Source: Pedobacter caeni
GTDB lineage: Bacteria > Bacteroidota > Bacteroidia > Sphingobacteriales > Sphingobacteriaceae
Direction: 5' to 3'
Assembly: GCF_900129215.1 (NCBI RefSeq)
Contig: NZ_FQUQ01000001.1
Span: 248,001 to 312,000, forward strand
DNA length: 64,000 nucleotides
Position numbers and translations under genes: made by a program. Shown here piece by piece: positions 33,991 through 42,319 of this stretch. Under the pieces are notes generated by a model. It had not been told where the DNA came from and made no database searches. It worked only from the letters and a program-made list of their open reading frames with translations. Position 1 is the stretch's first letter. Each line of letters begins with the position of its first letter.

Positions 33991-34917
33991 ATGAAATATA
34001 AACGGATTGTATTAGCCGGTGGCAATGGTTACCTGGGGCGTGTTTTAGCTGAATATTATAAACCTCAGGCAGAAGAGGTGATTATTCTGAGCAGGAAATC
34101 TAAGGCTGCCGATGGAAACATCAGAACAATCCTCTGGAACGGTAGGGAAGAGGGTGATTGGTGCGCTGCCTTGCAGAACGCAGATCTGCTCATCAACCTC
34201 TGTGGTAAGAATGTGAATTGCAGGTATACAGAGAAGAATATGGCCGAAATCATTGCTTCCAGGGTTGAGCCAACCACACTATTAGGAAGGGTTATCGAAA
34301 AGATGGACCATCCTCCGGGCCTCTGGATCAATATTACCTCAGCTACCATTTATCGTCATGCTGAGGACCGTCCTCAGGACGAAGAGACAGGAGATATTGG
34401 ATATGGCTTTTCTATAGATGTTTGCCGGCAATGGGAACAGACCTTCTTTGCAACGAATACAGCCCATACCAGGAAGATCGCTTTGCGATTGGGAATTGTG
34501 CTGGGCCGCAGTGATGGTGCTTTTCCCCGCTTGCTGAATCTGGCGAAATTTGGTCTTGGTGGAAAACAGGGAGATGGGGAACAATATGTTTCCTGGATAC
34601 ATGAACAGGATGTCCTGAGGTGTACTGAATGGTTAATTCAGCAGAAGGAACTTGATGGAGTGCTGAACTGTACGGCACCCGGACCAGTTAAGAATAATAC
34701 TTTAATGGCTGGTATCCGGCATGCTTATGGTATTCCTTTTGGGCTTCCTTCTCCCGCATGGTTACTGGAAATTGGTGCCGCAGTGATCGGCACTGAGACA
34801 GAATTAATATTAAAAAGCAGATGGGTATTGCCCAAACGACTCACTGATCATGGCTTTCAGTTTCAATTTGGAAATGTGGATCATGCCATTAAAGACATCC
34901 TGAGTATCAGAATATAA
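33991..34917 (+). CDS. TIGR01777 / SDR39U1-type NAD(P)-dependent epimerase-like protein
   Basis: A 308-residue Rossmann protein: GGNGYLGRVLAEYY nucleotide-binding motif near residue 10, LINLCGKNVNCRYTEKN, SATIYRHAEDRPQDE, RLGIVLGRSDGAFPRL, and the DUF1731 tail (PAWLLEIGAAVIGTETELIL, LPKRLTDHGFQF). The family (YfcH in E. coli) has no settled substrate. The ATG at 33991 gives the glycine motif directly at the N-terminus; one 13 codons upstream is also open. It lies between the regulator and the SRPBCC gene in one operon. Confidence 0.9.
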   Translation: MKYKRIVLAGGNGYLGRVLAEYYKPQAEEVIILSRKSKAADGNIRTILWNGREEGDWCAALQNADLLINLCGKNVNCRYTEKNMAEIIASRVEPTTLLGRVIEKMDHPPGLWINITSATIYRHAEDRPQDEETGDIGYGFSIDVCRQWEQTFFATNTAHTRKIALRLGIVLGRSDGAFPRLLNLAKFGLGGKQGDGEQYVSWIHEQDVLRCTEWLIQQKELDGVLNCTAPGPVKNNTLMAGIRHAYGIPFGLPSPAWLLEIGAAVIGTETELILKSRWVLPKRLTDHGFQFQFGNVDHAIKDILSIRI

Positions 34918-34928
34918 ACCGAAGAATA

Positions 34929-35843
34929 ATGACTATGAATTTTTATCAAAAGACCTTGCTTAAAGGTTTTATCGTATCAAACCTCCTGGCGCTATTTATG
35001 GTAGGGCTGTTCAAATACACAAAATTACAGGACAATGGGACATTGGTGTTTTCCATATTTGTGATTGTGCCTCTGATCATGGGAATCGTCAGTTCCTGGT
35101 TCTGGATAAAAGTTGATCTGAAAAGCAAGCCTATTATTGGTTACTCGATTTTAAATGGTTTGCTGGCCATTTTGCTAAGTTATGTCTTTCTGCGTGAAGG
35201 GGTGATTTGCCTGCTGATCGTATCTCCTCTTATTTTTGCGTTTATCATTACCGGGGCTTTTCTGGGACGAACGATGTTCCGTAAAAATAACCAAAGGCTA
35301 AACGTAAGTGTGTTTTCCCTGCTCTTTGTGGTTTTTGTAACCGATTCCCTATCGGAGCATAACTATGTAAACCTCGTTGCGGATGAAATCGTGATCAACG
35401 CCACACCGGAGCAAATCTGGAAGCATGTGGTTGCCTTTGATAAAATAGAAAAGAAAGACAATTACTGGTTATTTCAGATCGGTATGCCGAGTCCGTCGCA
35501 AACCACGGTAACTGGGCATTATAAAGGAGCAGGGCGGAAGTGTATTTTTAGTAACGGATATATTTTTGACGAGAAAATCGTTACCTATGATGTCAATAAA
35601 GACCTCACTTTTGACATCATTGGCCAACCTCTTGATCCTGAAATTATGGGACATATAGATATCCTTCGGGGTCAGTTTCTGCTGAAAGATAATGGAAACG
35701 GAACCACCACATTAATTGGCAACAGCTGGTATCGCCTGCATGTTTTTCCCATCTGGTATTATGACATCTGGGCCAAAAGTATCACCAGAAATGTGCATTT
35801 GAGAGTCATGGAACATATTAAAGTGTTAAGTGAAAAAGGATAG
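34929..35843 (+). CDS. Membrane protein with C-terminal SRPBCC domain
   Basis: A 304-residue protein: about four transmembrane helices in residues 10-140 (ILNGLLAILLSYVFLREGV, LLIVSPLIFAFIITGAFLG), then an SRPBCC/START-like domain (EIVINATPEQIWKHVVAFDK, then DYNVNKDLTFDIIGQP-type strands and NGTTTLIGNSWYRLHVFP). SRPBCC domains bind hydrophobic ligands. The gene starts 11 bases after the epimerase-like gene, and its 3' end overlaps the DUF5519 gene by 14 bases. The fusion of membrane helices and a lipid-type pocket suggests membrane-lipid or quinone-related work, which is inference. Confidence 0.82.
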   Translation: MTMNFYQKTLLKGFIVSNLLALFMVGLFKYTKLQDNGTLVFSIFVIVPLIMGIVSSWFWIKVDLKSKPIIGYSILNGLLAILLSYVFLREGVICLLIVSPLIFAFIITGAFLGRTMFRKNNQRLNVSVFSLLFVVFVTDSLSEHNYVNLVADEIVINATPEQIWKHVVAFDKIEKKDNYWLFQIGMPSPSQTTVTGHYKGAGRKCIFSNGYIFDEKIVTYDVNKDLTFDIIGQPLDPEIMGHIDILRGQFLLKDNGNGTTTLIGNSWYRLHVFPIWYYDIWAKSITRNVHLRVMEHIKVLSEKG

Positions 35844-36285
35844 TTCATTTTCTTTTGTAGTCAGGCACCTGAGTTTTTTAAAGCACATTCCTTTATTTCC
35901 ACAGGTGTTCGATAGCTTATTGAAAATCAGGATATTTGTGACGAAGCCATACCTCCTGGATTGGTTTGATGAAATAGAAGCCGAGGTGTTGAGTTGGGAC
36001 GAAGCCGACATCAGTCTGCACCGTTATGGCGGACTGCAGTTTAATTATAAAGGAAAGGAAATAGGACATCTGCACAGTAATGGGTTACTGGATGTTTTAT
36101 ACCACAAAGACACAAAACTCCGGTTGCTGAAAGAAGGAAGAATTGAACCTCACCATGTCTTTGAAAAATCCGGATGGATCAGCTTTTACATTTTTACCAA
36201 CGGGGATAAGGACTATGCTAAAGAACTTTTAAAAATGGCTTATGATAGGAGAGTAGCTGGAAATTTGTTAATTTGTAGTTATTAA
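35830..36285 (+). CDS. DUF5519 ('luciferase-domain') protein
   Basis: A 151-residue protein with a GTG start overlapping the SRPBCC stop by 14 bases. The DUF5519 pattern is visible: RYGGLQFNYKGKEIGHLHSN, GLLDVLYHKD, EGRIEPHHVFEKSGWISFYI, AKELLKMAYDRR. Despite the 'luciferase domain' name given to some relatives, light production is not indicated. The repeated histidines in GHLH and PHHV could bind metal or cofactor. It closes the GbsR, SDR, SRPBCC, DUF5519 operon. Confidence 0.85.
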   Translation: MKKDSSFSFVVRHLSFLKHIPLFPQVFDSLLKIRIFVTKPYLLDWFDEIEAEVLSWDEADISLHRYGGLQFNYKGKEIGHLHSNGLLDVLYHKDTKLRLLKEGRIEPHHVFEKSGWISFYIFTNGDKDYAKELLKMAYDRRVAGNLLICSY

Positions 36286-36312
36286 TTGCTTTTCATCCTA
36301 ATTTATACCGTT

Positions 36313-36768
36313 ATGAAATCTATCCAATACCTCACTTTAACTGTATGCGTACTCTCTTTGAGTGCATGTAGTATCTTTAAAAAACCTGCTAATGAACAAG
36401 CAGGAGAAGGTGCTAAACAAACCAATGTCATCACCGACCGGAAATGGAAACTGGTTGAACTTGCTGGTAAGCCAGTGGCCGATAAGATCAATGGTAAAGA
36501 ACCCTTTCTCTTACTTCAGAAAACTGAGAGCCGTTATTCCGCTTCCGGAGGTTGTAATGGAATAGGAGGTGCTTATACCCTGGAAAACAATGGGAGAATA
36601 AAGTTCGAGCAAGGCATGTCTACGATGATGGCCTGCGATAATATGGAGATCGAACATGGGCTGAGTGCAGCTTTGATCTCTGCCGATAATTACACCATTA
36701 ACGGAGACGATTTATCTTTAAACAAAGCCAGAATGGCTCCATTAGCCCGTTTTAAAGCGGTCAAATAG
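36313..36768 (+). CDS. META-domain lipoprotein (HslJ-like)
   Basis: A 151-residue lipoprotein with a lipobox in LSLSACSIFK. The META domain is shown by RKWKLVELAGKPV, YSASGGCNGIGGAYTLEN and FEQGMSTMMACDNMEIEH, with two cysteines that may form a disulphide. META proteins are outer-membrane or periplasmic and linked to stress resistance (HslJ) in other bacteria. The ATG at 36313 begins the signal peptide; the frame is open upstream only from a TTG. It lies 27 bases after DUF5519 but ends at its own terminator. Confidence 0.88.
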   Translation: MKSIQYLTLTVCVLSLSACSIFKKPANEQAGEGAKQTNVITDRKWKLVELAGKPVADKINGKEPFLLLQKTESRYSASGGCNGIGGAYTLENNGRIKFEQGMSTMMACDNMEIEHGLSAALISADNYTINGDDLSLNKARMAPLARFKAVK

Positions 36769-36785
36769 AACAAGATTTAAATCAG

Positions 36786-36825
36786 AGCCTGTATCACTTT
36801 CAAAAAAAGGGTACAGGCTTTTTTT
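36786..36825 (+). terminator. Terminator after the META lipoprotein
   Basis: AGCCTGTA and TACAGGCT (36786-36793 and 36812-36819) pair across an 18-base loop and are followed by a run of Ts. It ends the transcript that includes the META gene. Confidence 0.85.
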
Positions 36826-36882
36826 ATGGCTTTCCAATTTAATTTCTATTATTGCTGTTAAATTGAATAACTTGTATTCTCT

Positions 36883-37458
36883 ATGGCCAATTATAATACC
36901 TGTACTGATAGCGAGTTGATTGCTTTATGGAAAGAAGGTAATGATGCCGTATTTAGAGAGATTTATCTGCGTTACGATAAACTTCTGTACCTATATGCTT
37001 ATAAAAAACTCAGAAACAGAGAAGAGGCCAAAGATGTGGTACAGGATTCATTTGCCTGGCTTTTAAATCACCGCACTGAAATTCACCTGACCAGCAGCTT
37101 ATCCGGATATCTTTATAAAACGGTCCTTCACCAAATTCTCGATATCTTTAAACATAAAGGCATCATTAAAAAATATGCCGAAAGTGGAGCGCATTATATC
37201 GACCTGGATTCTCCGGAAGCCGATTACCTGATCCGCGAAAAAGATATCGCTGCCTTAATAGAAAATGAAATTGCCGCTATGCCCCCGAAAATGAGGGAGA
37301 TCTATACGCTAAAAAGAAGAGAGTTTTTAAGTACCAAAGAAATCGCCGGACAATTGGGACTTTCCACACATACCGTATCCACTCAACTTAAAAGGGCCAT
37401 GAAGCACCTCAAGGTAAAACTTGGCGTAGCAGTATTCGTTTTATGGGTTCTTTCTTGA
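36883..37458 (+). CDS. ECF RNA polymerase sigma factor (FecI type)
   Basis: A 191-residue sigma factor. Region 2: WKEGNDAVFREIYLRYDKLL, NREEAKDVVQDSFAWLLNH; region 4: MREIYTLKRREFLSTKEIAG, LGLSTHTVSTQLKRAMKHL. In Bacteroidota such factors are paired with FecR and an STN-type SusC, and turn on the linked locus when substrate is bound. The order sigma, FecR, SusC here is the standard one. The C-terminus ends in a hydrophobic stretch (LGVAVFVLWVLS), as is frequent in this group. Confidence 0.95.
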   Translation: MANYNTCTDSELIALWKEGNDAVFREIYLRYDKLLYLYAYKKLRNREEAKDVVQDSFAWLLNHRTEIHLTSSLSGYLYKTVLHQILDIFKHKGIIKKYAESGAHYIDLDSPEADYLIREKDIAALIENEIAAMPPKMREIYTLKRREFLSTKEIAGQLGLSTHTVSTQLKRAMKHLKVKLGVAVFVLWVLS

Positions 37459-37581
37459 AAATTATTTCCCTTTATATCAGTTAGTTACATTGTGTATTCT
37501 GTTTTTTTATCATGGATGTACCTAATCCATGTTCCTGAATCGCCTTTACTTATTGTTGAGCAACAAGAGCAACGGAATTCA

Positions 37582-38706
37582 ATGAAGAAAGACATCAAAG
37601 AAGTATTGGATAAGGTCAGTTCTGGTAAGGCCACTGCCGAAGAAGAAACTATGGCCAGGCTTTGGCTGCATCAACTCCACCAAAACGATGAAGCCGGACT
37701 TTCAGAACAAGAACTCAACGAAGTCAGCGACGAGATGTGGGCATCGCTGGAAGCGCATAGAAAACAACCCACACCCAAATCCAAAAAGTTATGGCCTTAT
37801 ATTGCAGCTGCAGCATCGGTAGTTCTGGTGGCAGGAATAGGCTTGTATTTTTATAGCAACCAACCTTCTGATCAGGTACAAGGTCTTCAACAGTATGCAA
37901 ATGACGTTGCCGCAGGGAGCAACAAAGCTTACCTTACCCTTGCCAGCGGAAAGAAAATTCTGCTCAGCACTGCAACTAATGGAATGCTCGCAGAAGAGGG
38001 AGGGGTAAAGATCAGCAAAACAGCAGACGGACAACTCGTTTATACCATTGCTGATGAAGGAAAGAAATCAACCGGAAAATACAACCGCATAGAAACACCC
38101 ATTGGGGGGCAATATGAATTGCAATTGCCGGATGGCACCAGGGTTTGGCTAAATGCAGCCTCTTCTTTAAAATATCCGGCATCTTTCTATGCGCAAAAAG
38201 AACGCAGCGTAGAATTAACCGGGGAAGCCTACTTCGAAGTGGCAAAAGATAAAACGAAGCCCTTCCTCGTAAAAAGCAAAGGACAGGAAGTAGAAGTTCT
38301 GGGAACCCATTTTGATGTAAACGCCTATCCGGATGAGCAGAGCATCAAGACCACCTTAATAGAAGGCTCGGTAAAATTAAATGGCCATCTGACCTTAAAA
38401 CCCGGTCAGCAATCCGAGCTCAGCGATGGAAAATTCAAGGTGAAGGAAGTGAATGCCAATGATGCTGCCGATTGGAAAAACGGGGAGTTTGTGTTCAGCA
38501 ATGAACCCTTAACGAGTATCCTTAAGAAAGCTGCCCGCTGGTATGGTGTCGAGATTGTCTACGAACAAAACCTTGCTAAAGTACCCACATTTACAGGTTC
38601 CGTTTCCCGCGCTGAAAACATTTCAAGTGTGTTAAATATGTTAGAAGAAACCAGTAATGTCCGCTTTTCCATAGCAGGAAAACAAATACGTGTAACTACC
38701 AAATAG
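37582..38706 (+). CDS. FecR-family anti-sigma factor
   Basis: A 374-residue inner-membrane protein: cytoplasmic N-terminus, one transmembrane helix (WPYIAAAASVVLVAGIGLYF), periplasmic FecR domain (RIETPIGGQYELQLPDGTRV, then LNAASSLKYPASF and ELTGEAYFEVAKD), and a C-terminal DUF4974 domain (EPLTSILKKAARWYGVEIVY) that contacts the SusC signalling domain. It would hold the ECF sigma factor inactive until SusC signals. The ATG at 37582 is preferred; upstream codons are open only from a GTG. It is 123 bases after the sigma gene. Confidence 0.95.
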   Translation: MKKDIKEVLDKVSSGKATAEEETMARLWLHQLHQNDEAGLSEQELNEVSDEMWASLEAHRKQPTPKSKKLWPYIAAAASVVLVAGIGLYFYSNQPSDQVQGLQQYANDVAAGSNKAYLTLASGKKILLSTATNGMLAEEGGVKISKTADGQLVYTIADEGKKSTGKYNRIETPIGGQYELQLPDGTRVWLNAASSLKYPASFYAQKERSVELTGEAYFEVAKDKTKPFLVKSKGQEVEVLGTHFDVNAYPDEQSIKTTLIEGSVKLNGHLTLKPGQQSELSDGKFKVKEVNANDAADWKNGEFVFSNEPLTSILKKAARWYGVEIVYEQNLAKVPTFTGSVSRAENISSVLNMLEETSNVRFSIAGKQIRVTTK

Positions 38707-38774
38707 AATATATCATCAGGACCTAACCAGTCCGCTAGTGAAACAACCTAACCGTCAACAACTAACCAAACAAA

Positions 38775-38804
38775 ATGAAAAAAATCAAACACAAAGCAAG
38801 TTAG
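38775..38804 (+). CDS. Possible 9-residue leader peptide
   Basis: ATG at 38775 opens a nine-codon frame (MKKIKHKAS) in the leader of the SusC gene, after an AACC-rich stretch that resembles leaders of real genes here. It may be a leader peptide or chance. Confidence 0.25.
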   Translation: MKKIKHKAS

Positions 38805-38810
38805 TACTTC

Positions 38811-38875
38811 AGGAGGTTTTTAAGAAAAAAGCCATGAAAGTGTATCAGCACTCCCATGGCAAAGATCTGAGTTAA
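38811..38875 (+). promoter_or_regulatory. SusC leader: AGGAGG, hairpin and 13-residue mini-ORF
   Basis: AGGAGG at 38811-38816 is a perfect Shine-Dalgarno, unusual here. A hairpin (GCCATG/CATGGC, then AGTG/CACT across an AA/CC internal loop, 38831-38860) follows. Its left arm contains an ATG that opens a 13-codon frame (MKVYQHSHGKDLS, 38834-38875). It is a candidate leader attenuator or post-transcriptional control site of the large locus. Confidence 0.45.
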
Positions 38876-38928
38876 CCCAAAAAACAAATTTGAGATCCGT
38901 TTACGTATTAACCCAATTCACCAAAAGT

Positions 38929-41900
38929 ATGAAATTAAATGCTTTTAACCTAGGTATGCTCTGCCGATGGCTACTGCCTGGACTTTTATCAGCTATGAAC
39001 TTTGTTGTTGCGAAAGCACAGACAACGAATAAAAGAAGACTACTAATGAGAGTTAATTTGATCATCGCCATCATTACAACCTGCTTATTACAAGTCAGTG
39101 CAGCAGGTTTTGCTCAAAAAGTCAATTATGTAAAACAGAATACCACACTTCATCAGGTCTTTCTGGAGATCAAAAAGCAGACCGGCTTCAGGGTTTTATA
39201 TTCTGATCAGAATTTAAACAGCCAGACAAAAATTAACGCCAATTTTAAGGATTCAGAATTGGCTCAGGTGATGGAAACCTTATTAAAAGACCAAAACCTG
39301 ACCTACAAAATGGAACGTAAGAACATCCTGATTAAAACCAGGCCAACTGCCTTCCCCCAGACCAATACGATTCTTAAAGAGATTGACATCAGTGGAAGGA
39401 TCCTGGACAAAGACAAAAAGCCATTGCCAGGCGCATCCGTAAGTGTTAAAGGAACCAATAAAGTGGTCAGCACCGACGAGAACGGAAATTTTTCTCTTAA
39501 AGGCGTAGATGAGCAGGCGGTATTGATCGTTTCTTTTGTCGGCTATTTGCGGAAAGAAGTACCAGTTAATGGCCTCCGCAGCTTAAATATTGAGCTTGCT
39601 GAGGATGTAAGTCTGCTGGGCGATGTCGTAGTAGTAGGTTACGATACGAAGAAACAAAGCGAGCTGACCAGTGCCGTTTCCGTAGTTTCTTCCGAAAAAT
39701 TAAAGGACGTAACAGCCAATTCCATTGGAGCCATGCTGCAGGGAAAGGTTCCTGGCCTCCAGGTGGTGAACAGCTCGGGTGCGCCGGGTTCCAATGCAGA
39801 GATCAGACTTCGTGGGGTGTCATCGGTAAATGCCAACCAGAGTCCTCTTTTTGTTGTTGACGGGATTATCGGAGGCAATTATGATCCTAACGATGTAGAA
39901 AGTGTCACGATATTAAAAGATGCAGGTGCTACGGCCTTATATGGCTCACAGGCAAATGCAGGGGTGATTATCGTTACCACTAAAAGGGCCAGACAAGCCG
40001 AAACCAGGTTTGAGGCTAAAGTATCAACCGGTTTCAGGACTGCCGATTTTGGCAATATGAAGCTGATGAACGGCAATGAACTTTATGATTACCATAAAGA
40101 ATTTTACCGCGACTATGTGGTAGGTGCCAGCAATAACTCTTATAAGATTGATCTGGTGAAATTCTACTCAGAACGTCCTTTATCACTACGTAACCAGGAT
40201 TACGACTGGTCTAAGGAGTCTTTTAAAAAAGCCCCGATTTATAACTTCTACCTCTCCGCCAGTGGTAAAACAGAGAAGAACGATTATTATGTAGGTGCTT
40301 CTTATTATAAAGAGAAGGGCACTTTCATCAATACCAATTTTGAACGTGTCAACTTACGTGGAAACTCCACTTATCACTTCTCCAAAAAGCTTGATTTAAC
40401 CAATAACATCAACCTCAGTGCATCACAAGGTCGGAGCTACGATTATATGGATGCTTATTATTCTTTCCTCAACATGCCCTGGGATAACCCATATGATGCC
40501 AGCGGAAACCCGGTTTATGTAGATGGTAATTCTACCTTTAAATGGTGGTCCAGAGATAAAATAAACCCGATCCATACGGTACAGAATTCAAACCACCCTT
40601 ACAGAGGTTTTAATGTAAATTATGATTTGGGAATCAACTACCGCATCAACGACTGGCTTACCTTTGCCAGTTCAAACCGCTTGTCGGCCTCCTTCGACAA
40701 AGGTACGAACTACGTGTCGCCACTTGCTGCGGGTACCTACCGTGGCATGGGCTATCTGGATGAGTTAAACACCCTGAACTATGGCCTCATCAGCAACCAG
40801 TTGTTTAAATTCAACTTTAAATTCGGGGAGCACAGTTTAAACGGTTTTGCGGGCGGTGCTTTTGAAAGCAGTAAAAACGAAACCTCCGGTGCTTCTGGTA
40901 AAGGTTTACCGGAAGGTTTGAACGTGCCAGGGGTGATTTCCAGCAACCAGGTGATCATTGGCGCGCACAATAAGTACATCTTACAGTCGCTGTTGTCGCA
41001 GGTAAATTACAGCTATAAAAACAGGTATTTCCTGTCGGGCTCGTTCCGCTACGATGGCTCCTCCAACTTTGCCCCAAGTAAACAGTATGGCGGTTTTCCC
41101 TCTGTATCGGCAGCATGGGCGGTAAGCAATGAAGATTTTCTGGCCGACAACCACATCTTCAGCAACCTGAAAGTGCGTGCCAGCTATGGCATAACAGGTA
41201 CTCAGGATATTGGTGCATCCCGTTTCCTTGGCTTGTTCTCGCTCACCACCAAATACAATTCAATGGTGGCCGCAGTGCCTTACCAGTTGGCAAGCCCAAA
41301 CTTAACCTGGGAAAGTAAACGCCAGATCAATGCCGGTTTGGATATTGGTTTATTTAAAAGGGTAAATTTAACCGTTGATGTTTACCGCAATGATACCAAA
41401 GACTTATTACTGCAGGTATCGCAACCGCTGTCAGTTGGTTTCGAAACCAAATGGGAGAATGCGGGTACGGTCATTAACAAAGGGATTGAGCTGGGCATCA
41501 GTTCTACCAATATCAAGACCAAAGACTTTGAGTGGAACACTGATTTTACCCTTAACTTTAATAACAACAAATTATCGGACTTCCCCTCAGATATCATTAA
41601 AACAGGTTCATGGAGCATCTCACAGATCTACCGCAACGGCGGAAACCTGTTCGAGTTTTACATGCCAAAATGGTTGGGCGTAGATGCTCAGACCGGTGCG
41701 CCTGTTTGGGAAAAGATCATTTACAATACAGAAGGTAAAGCAGTAGCCAGCGAAAGAACATCGGAATATGCACAGGCCACCAATCAGGAAGTGGGCTCGG
41801 CATTGCCTAAATACCAGGGTGGTTTTAACAACAGTTTCCGGTATAAAAACTTCAACTTAAGAGTAAGCACCTATTTTAATTACGGCAACAAAGTATTTAG

Positions 41901-42315
41901 CAATAACCTGAGGTTTATGATGAACGATGGTCATGAACCGTATTACAATCAGATTAAATTACCAAAGGATGCTAAGATATGGAGCGGACCGGGTGATACA
42001 CAAGCCACAGAACCAAGTCCGCAAAATGCAGCAAACTCTACCGAAACTTCCACCCGTTACCTAAAAGATGGAAGCTACTTTACCATCAGGAACATTGCTT
42101 TCTCCTACACCTTGCCGGCTGCATGGGCAAAGAAGATCAGCATGAGTGATGTCACTGTAGGCATTACAGCCGATAATGTGGCCACATTCTCTAACTTCTT
42201 AGGTCAGGATCCCCAAACTACCATCACGCCAACGCGTTATGCAACTCCGGGAGTTTCAGATTTCAAGTATCCCAACAACCGTCAATATTTGTTAAACGTC
42301 AATTTCAGTTTCTAA
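38929..42315 (+). CDS. SusC-family TonB-dependent transporter with STN signalling domain
   Basis: A 1128-residue outer-membrane transporter. A long signal region has a second in-frame start (39046) before TTCLLQVSAAGFAQ, the usual signal of this group; either could be used. Then an STN domain (HQVFLEIKKQTGFRVLYSDQ), the carboxypeptidase-like domain (SGRILDKDKKPLPGASVSVK), a TonB-box-like stretch (LGDVVVVGYDT), the plug (AEIRLRGVSSVNANQSPLF, then LKDAGATALYGSQANAGVII) and the barrel. The STN domain is what passes substrate status to FecR and the sigma factor upstream. It is four bases ahead of the SusD gene. The substrate is not visible, but locus content suggests an aminosugar-containing glycan. 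Confidence 0.97.
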   Translation: MKLNAFNLGMLCRWLLPGLLSAMNFVVAKAQTTNKRRLLMRVNLIIAIITTCLLQVSAAGFAQKVNYVKQNTTLHQVFLEIKKQTGFRVLYSDQNLNSQTKINANFKDSELAQVMETLLKDQNLTYKMERKNILIKTRPTAFPQTNTILKEIDISGRILDKDKKPLPGASVSVKGTNKVVSTDENGNFSLKGVDEQAVLIVSFVGYLRKEVPVNGLRSLNIELAEDVSLLGDVVVVGYDTKKQSELTSAVSVVSSEKLKDVTANSIGAMLQGKVPGLQVVNSSGAPGSNAEIRLRGVSSVNANQSPLFVVDGIIGGNYDPNDVESVTILKDAGATALYGSQANAGVIIVTTKRARQAETRFEAKVSTGFRTADFGNMKLMNGNELYDYHKEFYRDYVVGASNNSYKIDLVKFYSERPLSLRNQDYDWSKESFKKAPIYNFYLSASGKTEKNDYYVGASYYKEKGTFINTNFERVNLRGNSTYHFSKKLDLTNNINLSASQGRSYDYMDAYYSFLNMPWDNPYDASGNPVYVDGNSTFKWWSRDKINPIHTVQNSNHPYRGFNVNYDLGINYRINDWLTFASSNRLSASFDKGTNYVSPLAAGTYRGMGYLDELNTLNYGLISNQLFKFNFKFGEHSLNGFAGGAFESSKNETSGASGKGLPEGLNVPGVISSNQVIIGAHNKYILQSLLSQVNYSYKNRYFLSGSFRYDGSSNFAPSKQYGGFPSVSAAWAVSNEDFLADNHIFSNLKVRASYGITGTQDIGASRFLGLFSLTTKYNSMVAAVPYQLASPNLTWESKRQINAGLDIGLFKRVNLTVDVYRNDTKDLLLQVSQPLSVGFETKWENAGTVINKGIELGISSTNIKTKDFEWNTDFTLNFNNNKLSDFPSDIIKTGSWSISQIYRNGGNLFEFYMPKWLGVDAQTGAPVWEKIIYNTEGKAVASERTSEYAQATNQEVGSALPKYQGGFNNSFRYKNFNLRVSTYFNYGNKVFSNNLRFMMNDGHEPYYNQIKLPKDAKIWSGPGDTQATEPSPQNAANSTETSTRYLKDGSYFTIRNIAFSYTLPAAWAKKISMSDVTVGITADNVATFSNFLGQDPQTTITPTRYATPGVSDFKYPNNRQYLLNVNFSF

Positions 42316-42319
42316 GCAT

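Noticed and set aside
35830..36285. Bioluminescence gene
   Set aside because: The name 'luciferase domain' applied to DUF5519 does not denote LuxA/LuxB; no lux genes are present.
37492..37581. Earlier start for FecR
   Set aside because: Only a GTG is available and the added residues are hydrophobic, which does not fit the cytoplasmic N-terminus of FecR.
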